From a virus: 64,000 nt of DNA. The stretch covers positions 1 to 64,000 of IMG/VR virus record IMGVR_UViG_3300047509_000177; one strand, 5' to 3'. The first letter of the stretch is position 1; the number at the start of each line of letters is the position of its first letter. The translations under genes were made by a program, and so were the position numbers. Below, piece after piece: positions 1 to 5,897 of the stretch. The notes beneath the pieces are model-generated. The model was not told where the DNA came from, did no database searches, and was given only the letters and a program-made list of their open reading frames with translations.

Positions 1-229
1 CTGGTTCATCGGGGTCCGAATCATCGTCTTGGGGTACGGAGCAGCCGGTCTTGGGGTATCGTGCTGGACTATGCTCGTCAGAACAAGCCCATTTGCAGGG
101 CTTTTCCCTTTCGCCAAGCTCTCCTAGGCATGTCGCGGGGGTATCCGGGCCTGTGTAGTTCCCATCCAAGTACATTGAGACGGCCCAAGTCTGGAAGTTC
201 TTCCAACCGTTATATGTATCGTCAACCAT
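1..229 (-). CDS. Partial YNGWxN-type small phage protein (DUF7249-like)
   Basis: The gene runs off the left edge, so only the first 76 codons are visible. It starts with ATG at 229, preceded by a GGAAGG ribosome-binding site. The N-terminus reads MVDDTYNGWKNFQTWAVSMY, which matches the YNGWxNxxTW pattern of small phage proteins I know as DUF7249. Their function is unknown to me. After this it has several Cys residues and an acidic stretch. It is the most distal visible gene of the leftward operon. The family call rests on the motif alone. Confidence 0.7.
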   Translation of the reverse strand, partial: MVDDTYNGWKNFQTWAVSMYLDGNYTGPDTPATCLGELGEREKPCKWACSDEHSPARYPKTGCSVPQDDDSDPDEP

Positions 230-256
230 ATTCTTTTCCTTCCTAATCAAATCGTC

Positions 257-487
257 TCAGGAAATCCTTGGCACAAATGCTTTCAACCAATACGGCAATT
301 CTTCGCCTAGTTCATCGATGTGAGTCTCACGGCCCGTTAGTTCTGAGAGCTTGTACTCGCCCATATTACTGCCGCAAGCATCTCGTGCTTCTTTGCGACC
401 GTTGAAGTAGCCAAGTATTACTCTTCCCTTTTTGGTCGAACCGATTACAGCATATTTGGTTTTGCTTGTTCTTTGTTCTCTAATCAT
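257..487 (-). CDS. Hypothetical protein, 76 aa
   Basis: I do not recognise this protein. It is basic at the N-terminus (MIREQRTSKTKYAVIG) with no membrane segment. Its start overlaps the last bases of the upstream 59-codon gene by 8 nt, as expected in a compact leftward operon. Function unknown. Confidence 0.6.
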   Translation of the reverse strand: MIREQRTSKTKYAVIGSTKKGRVILGYFNGRKEARDACGSNMGEYKLSELTGRETHIDELGEELPYWLKAFVPRIS

Positions 488-659
488 CTAGATCAATCCC
501 TTCTAGATCTAGCCAGCTATTGAAAGCTTCTCTATAAGCAATAGGGTCCAGCTCACGCAAAATTCGCGCTGAATCAAACTCTAGCCCGTAAACTACAATT
601 GACTCGCTTGTATCTGCAAGCTCTTGGTGGAACCGGTTGAGAGCCTCGAACTCAGTCAT
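480..659 (-). CDS. Hypothetical acidic protein, 59 aa
   Basis: Small ORF from ATG at 659 to TAG at 480-482. It starts MTEFEALNRFHQELADTSES and ends in an acidic LDLEGIDLDD tail. Its ATG overlaps the TGA of the upstream gene (ATGA), a sign of translational coupling, and its end overlaps the next gene by 8 nt. The sequence is soluble, acidic and probably helical. I do not recognise the family. Confidence 0.65.
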   Translation of the reverse strand: MTEFEALNRFHQELADTSESIVVYGLEFDSARILRELDPIAYREAFNSWLDLEGIDLDD

Positions 660-880
660 TCTTTCATCACATCTTCTACTAGCTTGTCTGGGGTTGGACG
701 ATCGGCAATAATCTCCTCTGCTTCATTCTGAATAGTATCGGATACTACTATGGCCGCAATCTCCCGTGCGCGAGAAAGAAGCGGGATAACATAATCATGA
801 GATCCCTGGCGCAAGTTTTCTAGTGCTGCTCCGATATTCTCGTGCAGTTCTTGAGCTTCTTCTAGATTGATATATAGCAT
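656..880 (-). CDS. Hypothetical helical protein, 74 aa
   Basis: Acidic, probably all-helical small protein (starts MLYINLEEAQELHENIGAAL). It is coupled to the next leftward gene by an ATGA overlap. An A-rich run and a GGGAAAG site lie just upstream of its start on the minus strand. No family recognised. The roughly 190 bases upstream (881-1069) hold no ORF with a normal start, only an open minus-strand frame without an initiator and one copy of the dispersed GC-rich motif. Confidence 0.6.
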   Translation of the reverse strand: MLYINLEEAQELHENIGAALENLRQGSHDYVIPLLSRAREIAAIVVSDTIQNEAEEIIADRPTPDKLVEDVMKE

Positions 881-900
881 TGTTCTTTCCCTTTTTTTTT

Positions 901-919
901 AGCGCTAAATCGCGCCGAG
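901..919 (+). repeat. Dispersed GC-rich motif, representative copy
   Basis: This copy reads AGCGCTAAATCGCGCCGAG. Related semi-palindromic copies (GGCGC, two bases, AAATC, then G/C-rich GCCGAG) lie at 1355-1374, 3146-3164, 3606-3622, 5066-5086, 7282-7298, 16774-16793, 22531-22549, 39296-39313, 44306-44320, 50061-50082, 58854-58872, 60001-60020 and 60255-60273. All read this way on the plus strand, whichever way the local gene runs. Some form hairpins with an AGATC loop. Role unknown. Confidence 0.55.
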
Positions 920-1069
920 TATATCTAATGATCCAATATAGAGCTGATAGTAGCTGAAGCCCTTAGAATAGGCTATCGGGGAGAACTTCGACCATATGGC
1001 CAGAATCCCCTGCTGAGATTGAAGATTTGGGTGTTCTAGAGCTTGATGCTAGCTATTGATTTAGCGGTG

Positions 1070-1282
1070 CTATCCGTAGACTACTATTCCCCTGTCTGTG
1101 TTTATGCAGCGGGATAGTGGACCAAAGGAATCCTTCTCTCCTGTATACCAAGATCCTTCAAGCTCATATCCGGCAGCTTCTAGCGCGGGGGAGAGAGTAA
1201 TCTTCTCGCATTCATAATAACTCTCATAGTCGACAATGATGTCAGGACAAATATTGAGCAAATACAGATAGTTCTTAGTCAT
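1070..1282 (-). CDS. Hypothetical protein, 70 aa
   Basis: Unrecognised soluble protein with several Tyr and three Cys residues (starts MTKNYLYLLNICPDIIVDYE). It follows the 51-codon gene by 8 bases in the leftward operon. No membrane segment or known motif is visible. Confidence 0.55.
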   Translation of the reverse strand: MTKNYLYLLNICPDIIVDYESYYECEKITLSPALEAAGYELEGSWYTGEKDSFGPLSRCINTDRGIVVYG

Positions 1283-1290
1283 TACTCTTC

Positions 1291-1446
1291 CTAGTTATGT
1301 GGGCGAACGATATCTAGCTTCGGTGTAAAGCCTTCGATCTTTAGATGCTCCATTCGGCGCGAAATCCGGCCGAGAGAATGGCTCAGTAGATTCCTATCAG
1401 GATAGTAGTGGTTTCCACGATAGACGTATATTCGGTAGAGAGTCAT
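1291..1446 (-). CDS. Hypothetical basic protein, 51 aa
   Basis: Small ORF from ATG at 1446 to TAG at 1291-1293, with a strong GGAAAAGGGAAG ribosome-binding region just upstream. The product (starts MTLYRIYVYRGNHYYPDRNL) is basic and could bind nucleic acid, but no family is recognised. One copy of the dispersed GC-rich motif (1355-1374) lies inside it, so the motif is tolerated within coding sequence. Confidence 0.6.
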   Translation of the reverse strand: MTLYRIYVYRGNHYYPDRNLLSHSLGRISRRMEHLKIEGFTPKLDIVRPHN

Positions 1447-1502
1447 AGCTTCCCTTTTCCTTTAGCTTCTACTCTATAGTATATCTTGTCAGAAGTCAAT
1501 AG

Positions 1503-1937
1503 TTATTCTTGAATCTTTATGTTCTTGGGCCATATATAAGGAAGGTCATCTGGTATGTCAGGAAACAGCGGCCCATAATGCGCGGGATTCTTGCGGAGAA
1601 GATTGGATTGATGGCTTCGATGGAAGTCCTTATCGCCGAGCCACGGAACCGGCGCAACATTGCCGGTGGGCCAAGAAGAGAGGGCAATGATCTTTTCAAG
1701 GCACGTGTCTCGATAGCCTTGTTTGGCCCACTCGCCACAGACTGCTGACCCGTACAATGCGAGAGCAGCCTCATATCCTCGCCACATGCGTACGGCGGGA
1801 TGAGAAGCCCAACCAGATGTCTCGCCAGAGAGCGTGCGCAGAATCTGTAGGACCTCTACCCGCTGCTTGCCCAACCGCTGGCGATCGAGCACGGAGGCTG
1901 AACGAACAAAGCTGTCGTATGGGAGGAAGGTCTGCAA
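1503..1937 (-). CDS. MSMEG_6728-type pyrimidine dimer DNA glycosylase
   Basis: The 144-residue protein begins MQTFLPYDSFVRSASVLDRQ and contains RLGKQRVEVLQILR, HPAVRMWRGYEAALALY and HRSHQSNLLRKNP. These blocks are typical of the MSMEG_6728 family, annotated as pyrimidine dimer DNA glycosylase and common in actinobacteria and their phages. The expected role is base-excision repair of UV damage. Activity is inferred from family naming, not from a residue-by-residue comparison. The start is TTG at 1937, two bases after the stop of the upstream gene. Length matches the family, and GC is higher than in neighbouring genes. Confidence 0.88.
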   Translation of the reverse strand: MQTFLPYDSFVRSASVLDRQRLGKQRVEVLQILRTLSGETSGWASHPAVRMWRGYEAALALYGSAVCGEWAKQGYRDTCLEKIIALSSWPTGNVAPVPWLGDKDFHRSHQSNLLRKNPAHYGPLFPDIPDDLPYIWPKNIKIQE

Positions 1938-1939
1938 CG

Positions 1940-2197
1940 TTAGATCTTTCTCTGGCGCCTTGCGAGCCTTGCCAGACGTCTAGCACGATACTCAGGATCT
2001 ATGCTTTCGCAGGATATATCCTCGGCCATAGACTTAGCTTCGGCCAAAGTCGCGCCGTGGCATTCCACCATCGGAGGACGAATAACCTCCCATTGATTAC
2101 TAGCGGACTGGACTACGCGCAAGAGAGTGCCCTCGGAGTCGGTAGCCTCATACCATCCAGCTTTGATCTTATGCCAGTTGAGCTTATATTTAGCCAT
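1940..2197 (-). CDS. Hypothetical protein, 85 aa, basic C-terminus
   Basis: Starts MAKYKLNWHKIKAGWYEATD and ends in an arginine-rich helix (RARRLARLARRQRKI) that could contact nucleic acid. The middle part resembles small phage proteins with a W-Y-A-T-D motif, but I cannot name a family. It overlaps the upstream gene by one base (TAATG) and sits two bases before the glycosylase, so the three are probably co-translated. Confidence 0.6.
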   Translation of the reverse strand: MAKYKLNWHKIKAGWYEATDSEGTLLRVVQSASNQWEVIRPPMVECHGATLAEAKSMAEDISCESIDPEYRARRLARLARRQRKI

Positions 2198-2427
2198 TAT
2201 TCTTCCTTGGGCTTAGATTCCGCGCAAGGCATGATCTTGTAACTACCAAAGCCAAGCTCATGGTCTAGATCGTTGTACTCCTGCTCTATGAACTTCTCGG
2301 CGGCGGATCGCGCCGAAGTAGCCTCAACACAAGTTCCTTCTTTTCCCCACGTATCTTTACAGCCCACTCGGTGGACCTCAAAATCCCTGTCCTGTTTATT
2401 CAGTGTCTCTATGATTGAGTAAAGCAT
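2197..2427 (-). CDS. Hypothetical protein, 76 aa
   Basis: I place the start at ATG 2427 (MLYSIIETLNKQDRDFEVHR). The in-frame ATG at 2460 would put the tRNA-like hairpin at 2430-2480 inside the gene and has no ribosome-binding site. A GGAGG lies in that hairpin but far from the chosen start, so initiation is uncertain. The protein has two Cys residues in the first half and an acidic and lysine-rich end. No family recognised. Confidence 0.5.
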   Translation of the reverse strand: MLYSIIETLNKQDRDFEVHRVGCKDTWGKEGTCVEATSARSAAEKFIEQEYNDLDHELGFGSYKIMPCAESKPKEE

Positions 2428-2429
2428 AT

Positions 2430-2480
2430 TGGCCGCTAGAGGATTCGATCCTCCACCCATTTCAGGGCAGAAAAGCGGCC
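2430..2480 (-). other. tRNA-like hairpin (7-bp acceptor-type stem plus T-arm-like hairpin)
   Basis: On the minus strand GGCCGCT (2480-2474) pairs perfectly with AGCGGCC (2437-2431), followed by an A like a discriminator base. Inside, GGAGG-ATCGAAT-CCTCT forms a T-arm-like hairpin with the TCGA of a T-loop. Only 19 bases remain for D and anticodon arms, so it cannot be a normal tRNA. It may be a tRNA remnant, a processing signal or a control hairpin ahead of the next gene. Confidence 0.4.
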
Positions 2481-2490
2481 GGGTGATAGC

Positions 2491-2691
2491 TCAGTAAACA
2501 GTAGGTTCAATAAGCTCTGTTATGTCCCCAGTAAGATTATGCTGCTTAGTTGCTTCAGCGCGGACAGCGCGGTTGTGGGTCGTACTAGCAAGGACATTCC
2601 TATTATCCCTGTAGAGCTTGAGAGCTGCTAGCAGGATGGCTTCTTGTTCGGCAGTGATAGAGATTGTCTTTGTGAATTTAGAAGCAATCAT
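2491..2691 (-). CDS. Hypothetical helical protein, 66 aa
   Basis: Starts MIASKFTKTISITAEQEAIL with a good GGAAGG site upstream. It is probably helical (AILLAALKLYRDNR) and ends with ELIEPTVY. No family recognised. It lies between two structured elements (2430-2480 and 2713-2799), which may shape the leftward transcript. Confidence 0.6.
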   Translation of the reverse strand: MIASKFTKTISITAEQEAILLAALKLYRDNRNVLASTTHNRAVRAEATKQHNLTGDITELIEPTVY

Positions 2692-2712
2692 TAGAGCCTT
2701 CCCTTTGTAGAA

Positions 2713-2799
2713 CGATAGAATACTGCATACACCGCTGAGGTTTGACCCTCTGCGCGCTCTGCTCCGCTGGCAGAGCCGCGCGGTGTGGTGGTTCTATCG
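2713..2799 (-). other. Nested inverted repeats, structured element
   Basis: Outer stem CGATAGAA (2713-2720) with TTCTATCG (2792-2799), 8 bp perfect. Inner stem ACACCGC (2729-2735) with GCGGTGT (2780-2786), 7 bp perfect. Inside on the minus strand are GCTCTG...CAGAGC and GAGG-GTCAAA-CCTC hairpins. It lies in the leftward operon between the 47-codon gene and the 66-codon gene. It resembles the 2430-2480 element in layout. It could be a leader RNA, a tRNA relic or a processing site. Confidence 0.5.
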
Positions 2800-2809
2800 G
2801 GAAGTAGTT

Positions 2810-2953
2810 CTAACAGTGATCGTAGATAGACCCGCTTGCACGTAGGTCTGAGCGCTCTGGGCAGCCACAGTCGGAGATATCGTGCGCTGTTTGCTCGCCT
2901 TCGTATAGCTCCAGCTTATCAAGACTTGTTAGATGCTCTTGCTTATAGAACAT
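2810..2953 (-). CDS. Small hypothetical protein, 47 aa
   Basis: ORF from ATG at 2953 to TAG at 2810-2812, with a GGAGAG ribosome-binding site seven bases upstream. The product starts MFYKQEHLTSLDKLELYEGE and carries a Cys-x-Cys and a terminal Cys. It is the first gene after the leftward promoter at 3028-3057. No family recognised. Confidence 0.6.
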   Translation of the reverse strand: MFYKQEHLTSLDKLELYEGEQTAHDISDCGCPERSDLRASGSIYDHC

Positions 2954-3027
2954 TCTTCTCTCCTCGGTCTGTAGAACAGAATTGCTTGAAAAGCATACTA
3001 TCTATCTTCCAGCCCTCCTGCTCTCCT

Positions 3028-3057
3028 AATGTAGCACACTAGCCCATCCGAGTACAA
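3028..3057 (-). promoter_or_regulatory. Leftward promoter, sigma70-like
   Basis: On the minus strand: -35 TTGTAC (3057-3052), an 18-base spacer ending in TGTGC, then -10 TACATT (3033-3028). This nearly repeats the TGTGCTACAAT element of the rightward promoters at 3335, 3638 and 4099. It is well placed to drive the leftward operon that runs to the window edge. Confidence 0.65.
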
Positions 3058-3334
3058 CCCCCTTTGATAGAACATTGAGGCAAACTACTTATTTGCAACA
3101 TATTGATACAATACTTCCATTTTAGAAGATCCATCCAGCTCAGCAGGCGCCAGAATCGGCCGGGTAGAAGATCATTCTCAATCCCCTATAGTTACAAAGC
3201 ACCTTTCCTCCCGGCGAATTCCTGCTGCCCCAACCGAAGGTTCCGGTACCCCGGCCAGGGGGTGCTCGACTTCGGGCTTTTCTGCTGGCATACGGGGTCG
3301 ATCCTAAGTGGCCCACGCCATCACCAAATCGTGC
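3058..3334. other. Intergenic region without a recognised gene
   Basis: This stretch separates the leftward and rightward operons. The left part is AT-rich; 3190-3330 is GC-rich with a short CCCC/GGGG hairpin near 3249-3261. One copy of the dispersed motif is at 3146-3164. Open frames here give compositionally odd proteins without ribosome-binding sites, so I treat it as control or mosaic DNA. Confidence 0.5.
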
Positions 3335-3340
3335 TACAAT
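3335..3340 (+). promoter_or_regulatory. -10 element of a leaderless-type promoter
   Basis: GTGCTACAAT ends at 3340, and the next ATG is at 3348. A transcript starting the usual 6-8 bases after the -10 would begin at or next to that ATG, leaving no leader. No convincing -35 is visible 17-18 bases upstream. Confidence 0.5.
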
Positions 3341-3347
3341 GTAGAAC

Positions 3348-3440
3348 ATGGATATGCTAACTATAATTCAAATTCTTATGATTATATATTTGACTTTTCT
3401 TACAATACTTATTATATATATAATCAAAAGTAGGAAATGA
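3348..3440 (+). CDS. Single-pass membrane microprotein, 30 aa
   Basis: ORF starts MDMLTIIQILMIIYLTFLTI, continues hydrophobic, and ends in a basic IIKSRK tail. This is one membrane segment with a positive C-terminal end. It has no ribosome-binding site but sits 7 bases after a -10 box, consistent with leaderless translation. Function unknown; small membrane proteins of this kind can be holin-like or act on host membranes, but nothing here decides that. Confidence 0.5.
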   Translation: MDMLTIIQILMIIYLTFLTILIIYIIKSRK

Positions 3441-3484
3441 TCTCTAGAATTTGTTCTACAATGTGCTACAAGGAGTTGTTCTAC

Positions 3485-3529
3485 ATGAGAATTGATATAG
3501 ATGAAAAAATATATGAAGAATTGAGGTAG
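3485..3529 (+). pseudogene. Very short ORF, possible broken ribbon-helix-helix gene
   Basis: ATG at 3485 with AGGAG nine bases upstream opens MRIDIDEKIYEELR and stops at TAG. That start resembles the strand and first helix of ribbon-helix-helix proteins. A second short frame follows at once at 3530. Upstream, TTGTTCTACAAT (3451-3462) and TGTGCTACAAG repeat the local promoter motif. It may be a truncated antitoxin-like gene or a leader peptide. Low confidence. Confidence 0.25.
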
Positions 3530-3637
3530 ATGAACCTGATAGCCTCCTCGACCGAGCGGGACGTGAAGTTAGTCCTTATTGAAAACTGTATACTTTGAGC
3601 TACCACCGCGCAGATCGCGCGGGGAGACTACTTGTGC

Positions 3638-3643
3638 TACAAT
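3638..3643 (+). promoter_or_regulatory. -10 element of a leaderless-type promoter
   Basis: TGTGCTACAAT ends at 3643, six bases before ATG at 3650, so the transcript would start at the start codon. The hairpin CCGCGC-AGATC-GCGCGG at 3606-3622 lies just upstream and may end incoming transcripts or act as an operator. Confidence 0.55.
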
Positions 3644-3649
3644 ATCAGT

Positions 3650-4078
3650 ATGTGGATATCAAATAGAAAATTTAATGAACTGCACAAAGCTTATCTTGCA
3701 TTCAAGAAATTGTCAGAAGAGCAAACAGAAGATATAAGACGAATGACTAATCTTCTTAAAGAATCTGTCAAGATTATTGAGAAAGGAGATACAATAAATA
3801 GACAAATATATGAGATTAGAGATGCTATCAAAACTATAGAGAGATTTAATAATGAGAATGAAATAGAAAAGTATTTAAAAAATAAGAAATCCTCTTGGCC
3901 TGATCTTTGGATTGTCTCCAAGAGAGGCCGGGGAGGATTTTGGGCGATGAGCGCTAAGGACTATATGGACAGAAATTCTTTTTTCTTTATCCCGACCAAA
4001 ATCAGCCCAATTAAGCCAGTTTCTATGCCCGGTCCATCTAATTTGCCGCATGTTGGCCCTGGCGGTCCTATAACTTGA
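3650..4078 (+). CDS. Coiled-coil protein with proline-rich tail, 142 aa
   Basis: I choose ATG at 3650, seven bases after the -10 box, over an in-frame TTG at 3632 that lies inside the promoter. Residues about 5-85 are charged and helical, probably coiled coil. The C-terminal 30 residues are rich in Pro, Gly and Ser. No family recognised. Its TGA stop overlaps the TTGACA -35 box of the next promoter, showing how compact this cassette is. Expected to be cytoplasmic. Confidence 0.65.
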   Translation: MWISNRKFNELHKAYLAFKKLSEEQTEDIRRMTNLLKESVKIIEKGDTINRQIYEIRDAIKTIERFNNENEIEKYLKNKKSSWPDLWIVSKRGRGGFWAMSAKDYMDRNSFFFIPTKISPIKPVSMPGPSNLPHVGPGGPIT

Positions 4079-4104
4079 CAAGCCAAACTAAGTTGTGCTA
4101 CAAT
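4075..4104 (+). promoter_or_regulatory. Strong sigma70-like promoter, leaderless type
   Basis: TTGACA (4075-4080), 18-base spacer ending TGTGC, then TACAAT (4099-4104). The ATG of the next gene is at 4111, six bases later, so transcription should start at the ATG. This is the clearest of the repeated promoters in this region. Confidence 0.75.
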
Positions 4105-4110
4105 CTTCTT

Positions 4111-4323
4111 ATGCTAGAAAAAATAAATCAATATACTATTTCGTTCCAAAAGAATCATAAGACTATAACAGCAGCAATTACTATGATATTGTTTATTATG
4201 ATTGCTGCGATCTTTATACCGATAGCGATACTGTATATAATAGGATCTCTATTTCATAAAGTATTTTTTACAGGGCTAATATATAAGAAGGAAAACAATA
4301 GACCAAAACTGACGTGGATATAA
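4111..4323 (+). CDS. Small membrane protein, 70 aa
   Basis: Starts MLEKINQYTISFQKNHKTIT and has a long hydrophobic stretch at about residues 20-46 (ITMILFIMIAAIFIPIAILY), with polar ends. It predicts one or two membrane passes. There is no Shine-Dalgarno sequence; translation would be leaderless from the promoter at 4075-4104. It ends one base before the ATG of the HTH/HicA-like gene, so the two form a unit. Function unknown. Confidence 0.65.
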   Translation: MLEKINQYTISFQKNHKTITAAITMILFIMIAAIFIPIAILYIIGSLFHKVFFTGLIYKKENNRPKLTWI

Positions 4324-4324
4324 A

Positions 4325-5032
4325 ATGACATTTAATTATACGCAGCTGACACAAAATTATTTGGCAGAGCTTGAAAAAAGAAAGGTTCTGTGCCAAGAAG
4401 AAATAGAGGAACTGAATGTAGCTATTACCAGCGCAAGAAGTCTTCTCGGAGTTAAATTAGCCGAGAAGCCGAGAAATGTTCCTAAGGAGAGCAAGAAGAC
4501 AAAGAAGATTACAGAAAGAATGGTAAGAGATGCTGTAATCTATATATCAAAGAATCCTGTAGACCGCAAAAACAGATTCCCAGTTGAGGAGGGATTCTTT
4601 ACACAATCTCATATAAATGAGTTTATGGGGGTTTTTAGGTACAATCCTTCTGTTAAGGCTATTCTGGATAAAATGGTCTCTAAGGGAATTCTTGAGACAA
4701 GAAAATATAAGAATGGCCTACAATATAGGTATATCAAGCCGGATGCCGCTACCAGTGTTGCCGTAAAAGAAGTAAAAAAATATAAACAAGAAAACAGATC
4801 TCAGCCTATCCCAAGAACTGGGAACAACTATCATACAATCAGGAACAAGGATATAGAGAAGGCGATTAAATCTGCTGAATCTCAGGGGTTTATAATAAGC
4901 AGATTGGGTTCTGATCATATTCGTGTATCTAAGGAAGGGAAATTTACTACTATAAGTACAACTGGAGCTGATAAAGCGCGAGGCGTGGAGAACACCAGAG
5001 CTGCTTTAAAGAGAATTGGTGTTGAGCTGTAA
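4325..5032 (+). CDS. Winged-helix plus HicA-like domain protein, 235 aa
   Basis: N-terminal third is a charged helix. Residues about 60-140 look like a winged helix (KAILDKMVSKGILETRKYKN). The C-terminal 70 residues (SRLGSDHIRVSKEG...GADKARGVENTRAALKRIGV) resemble HicA-type mRNA interferase or dsRNA-binding folds, with a His after GSD where HicA has its catalytic His. HicA proteins are usually standalone toxins of about 60-80 residues, so fusion to a DNA-binding domain is unusual. No HicB antitoxin is next to it. It could be a regulator that borrowed the fold rather than a toxin. Confidence 0.6.
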   Translation: MTFNYTQLTQNYLAELEKRKVLCQEEIEELNVAITSARSLLGVKLAEKPRNVPKESKKTKKITERMVRDAVIYISKNPVDRKNRFPVEEGFFTQSHINEFMGVFRYNPSVKAILDKMVSKGILETRKYKNGLQYRYIKPDAATSVAVKEVKKYKQENRSQPIPRTGNNYHTIRNKDIEKAIKSAESQGFIISRLGSDHIRVSKEGKFTTISTTGADKARGVENTRAALKRIGVEL

Positions 5033-5075
5033 TGAATTTCTTAAGCATTAAAAAGGGGACTTTATGCGCTAAATC

Positions 5076-5258
5076 ATGCGGCAGAGAAGCTGGTGGTGGC
5101 GCTGCCTGCGCCTCGCCTTCGCAATCTGGCTCGCATTCGCGATCATGCGCGCCATGAAGCGGCCCACGATGCTGATCGTCGGGCTGTGCTTCGCGCCGCT
5201 GACATCAGCGCTGCCATTGAGGCCCGGTTATTGCCGACAGTATAGTTGGGCACCCTGA
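5076..5258 (+). CDS. Possible small membrane protein in GC-rich island, 60 aa
   Basis: Starts MRQRSWWWRCLRLAFAIWLA and has two hydrophobic segments separated by MRAMKRP. Codon use is strongly GC-rich, unlike the neighbouring AT-rich genes. A GGGGAC lies upstream, but the start sits inside a copy of the dispersed motif. It may be a transferred gene fragment. No family recognised. Confidence 0.35.
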   Translation: MRQRSWWWRCLRLAFAIWLAFAIMRAMKRPTMLIVGLCFAPLTSALPLRPGYCRQYSWAP

Positions 5259-5303
5259 CACGACGAGGCGCTGGGGTGGCTTCAGCCCGAAAGTGAGATA
5301 TCA

Positions 5304-5324
5304 GGTCGTCAAGACGTGACGACC
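5304..5324. repeat. Perfect 8-bp inverted repeat
   Basis: GGTCGTCA and TGACGACC separated by AGACG. It is intergenic and followed by ATTTTTGG at 5331-5338. It may be an operator for one of the nearby DNA-binding proteins or a weak terminator. Confidence 0.5.
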
Positions 5325-5555
5325 AGCACCATTTTTGGGCAGGCGAGGAGTAATCGCCGCAGGGGAGGGGGGTCCGTTGTGCTTCGGCCCACTTTCCGGG
5401 CAGCGCAGTCCCGATCCGATCTTGGGCCGCGCATGAACTGATGCGCTGCCGCTTCCCCGCGTATCAGGGTGATTGTCTCGGGCTGAGCCAGAGTATAAGG
5501 ACGCACCGGACGGCGCCGGGCGGGGTAAGTTCAGATCGAAAGCGAGGTACGATCG

Positions 5556-5717
5556 ATGCGAGCAGATCTACAACCCGCACCAACACTGGCACTACGAGTT
5601 TCGCTAGTGCCTCCTAGGCAACTGGAATATGCAGAGGAGCAATCTGATAGAATTCCAGTTCTAAAGAGGAAGATAGTAAGAATAGAGAAAAAAGAACATG
5701 GAAGAAGCAAAATATAA
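5556..5717 (+). CDS. Hypothetical basic protein, 53 aa, chimeric codon use
   Basis: ATG at 5556 with GAGG about eight bases upstream. The first 18 codons (MRADLQPAPTLALRVSLV) are GC-rich, and the remainder (starting PPRQLEYAEEQSD) is AT-rich and lysine-rich. The gene therefore straddles the edge of the GC-rich island and may have been created by a recombination join. Its TAA is followed directly by the ATG of the ribbon-helix-helix gene. Function unknown. Confidence 0.45.
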   Translation: MRADLQPAPTLALRVSLVPPRQLEYAEEQSDRIPVLKRKIVRIEKKEHGRSKI

Positions 5718-5897
5718 ATGGATGCGACTCTGCATATTCGCTTGGATTCAGCTCTAAAGAAAGAGCTTGAAGAGTGTGCCGTATTCTATAATATAAAGCT
5801 ATCTAATGTAATTCGTATTGCACTAGAAGAGTATGCATATAAAGATCATAGACAAACTACAAATACATTGTCAAAAGTAAATTTGGAGAACTTTTGA
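5718..5897 (+). CDS. Ribbon-helix-helix (CopG/Arc-like) DNA-binding protein, 59 aa
   Basis: Starts MDATLHIRLDSALKKELEEC. An HIRLD beta-strand is followed by two helices (LKKELEECAVFYNI and LSNVIRIALEEYA), the pattern of ribbon-helix-helix repressors that bind operators as dimers. A GGAAGAAG site precedes the ATG. It overlaps the next gene by one base (TGATG). It may repress its own operon, with the inverted repeat at 5304-5324 as a possible operator (inference). Confidence 0.7.
   Translation: MDATLHIRLDSALKKELEECAVFYNIKLSNVIRIALEEYAYKDHRQTTNTLSKVNLENF

Larger units (their letters stand above)
5060..5600. other. GC-rich island
   Basis: About 500 bases with much higher GC than the flanks. Apart from the ORF at 5076-5258 and the start of the gene at 5556, 5259-5555 holds no convincing gene; the minus-strand frame at 5309-5506 looks like chance. 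It contains the inverted repeat at 5304-5324. Likely acquired from high-GC phage or host DNA. Confidence 0.55.

Noticed and set aside
1509-2242. Plus-strand open frames opposite the glycosylase region
   Set aside because: They are shadows of the minus-strand operon, lack ribosome-binding sites and give unlikely proteins.
2478-2520. Plus-strand tRNA suggested by TAGCTCAGT at about 2487
   Set aside because: It is the end of the minus-strand 66-codon gene; no acceptor or T-arm pairing on the plus strand.
3140-3349. Minus-strand 69-codon frame in the intergenic region
   Set aside because: Gly/Pro/Arg/Ser-rich, no ribosome-binding site, overlaps the rightward promoter; probably chance in GC-rich DNA.
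5309-5506. Minus-strand 65-codon frame in the first GC-rich island
   Set aside because: No start signal, covers the inverted repeat, and composition is typical of random GC-rich sequence.
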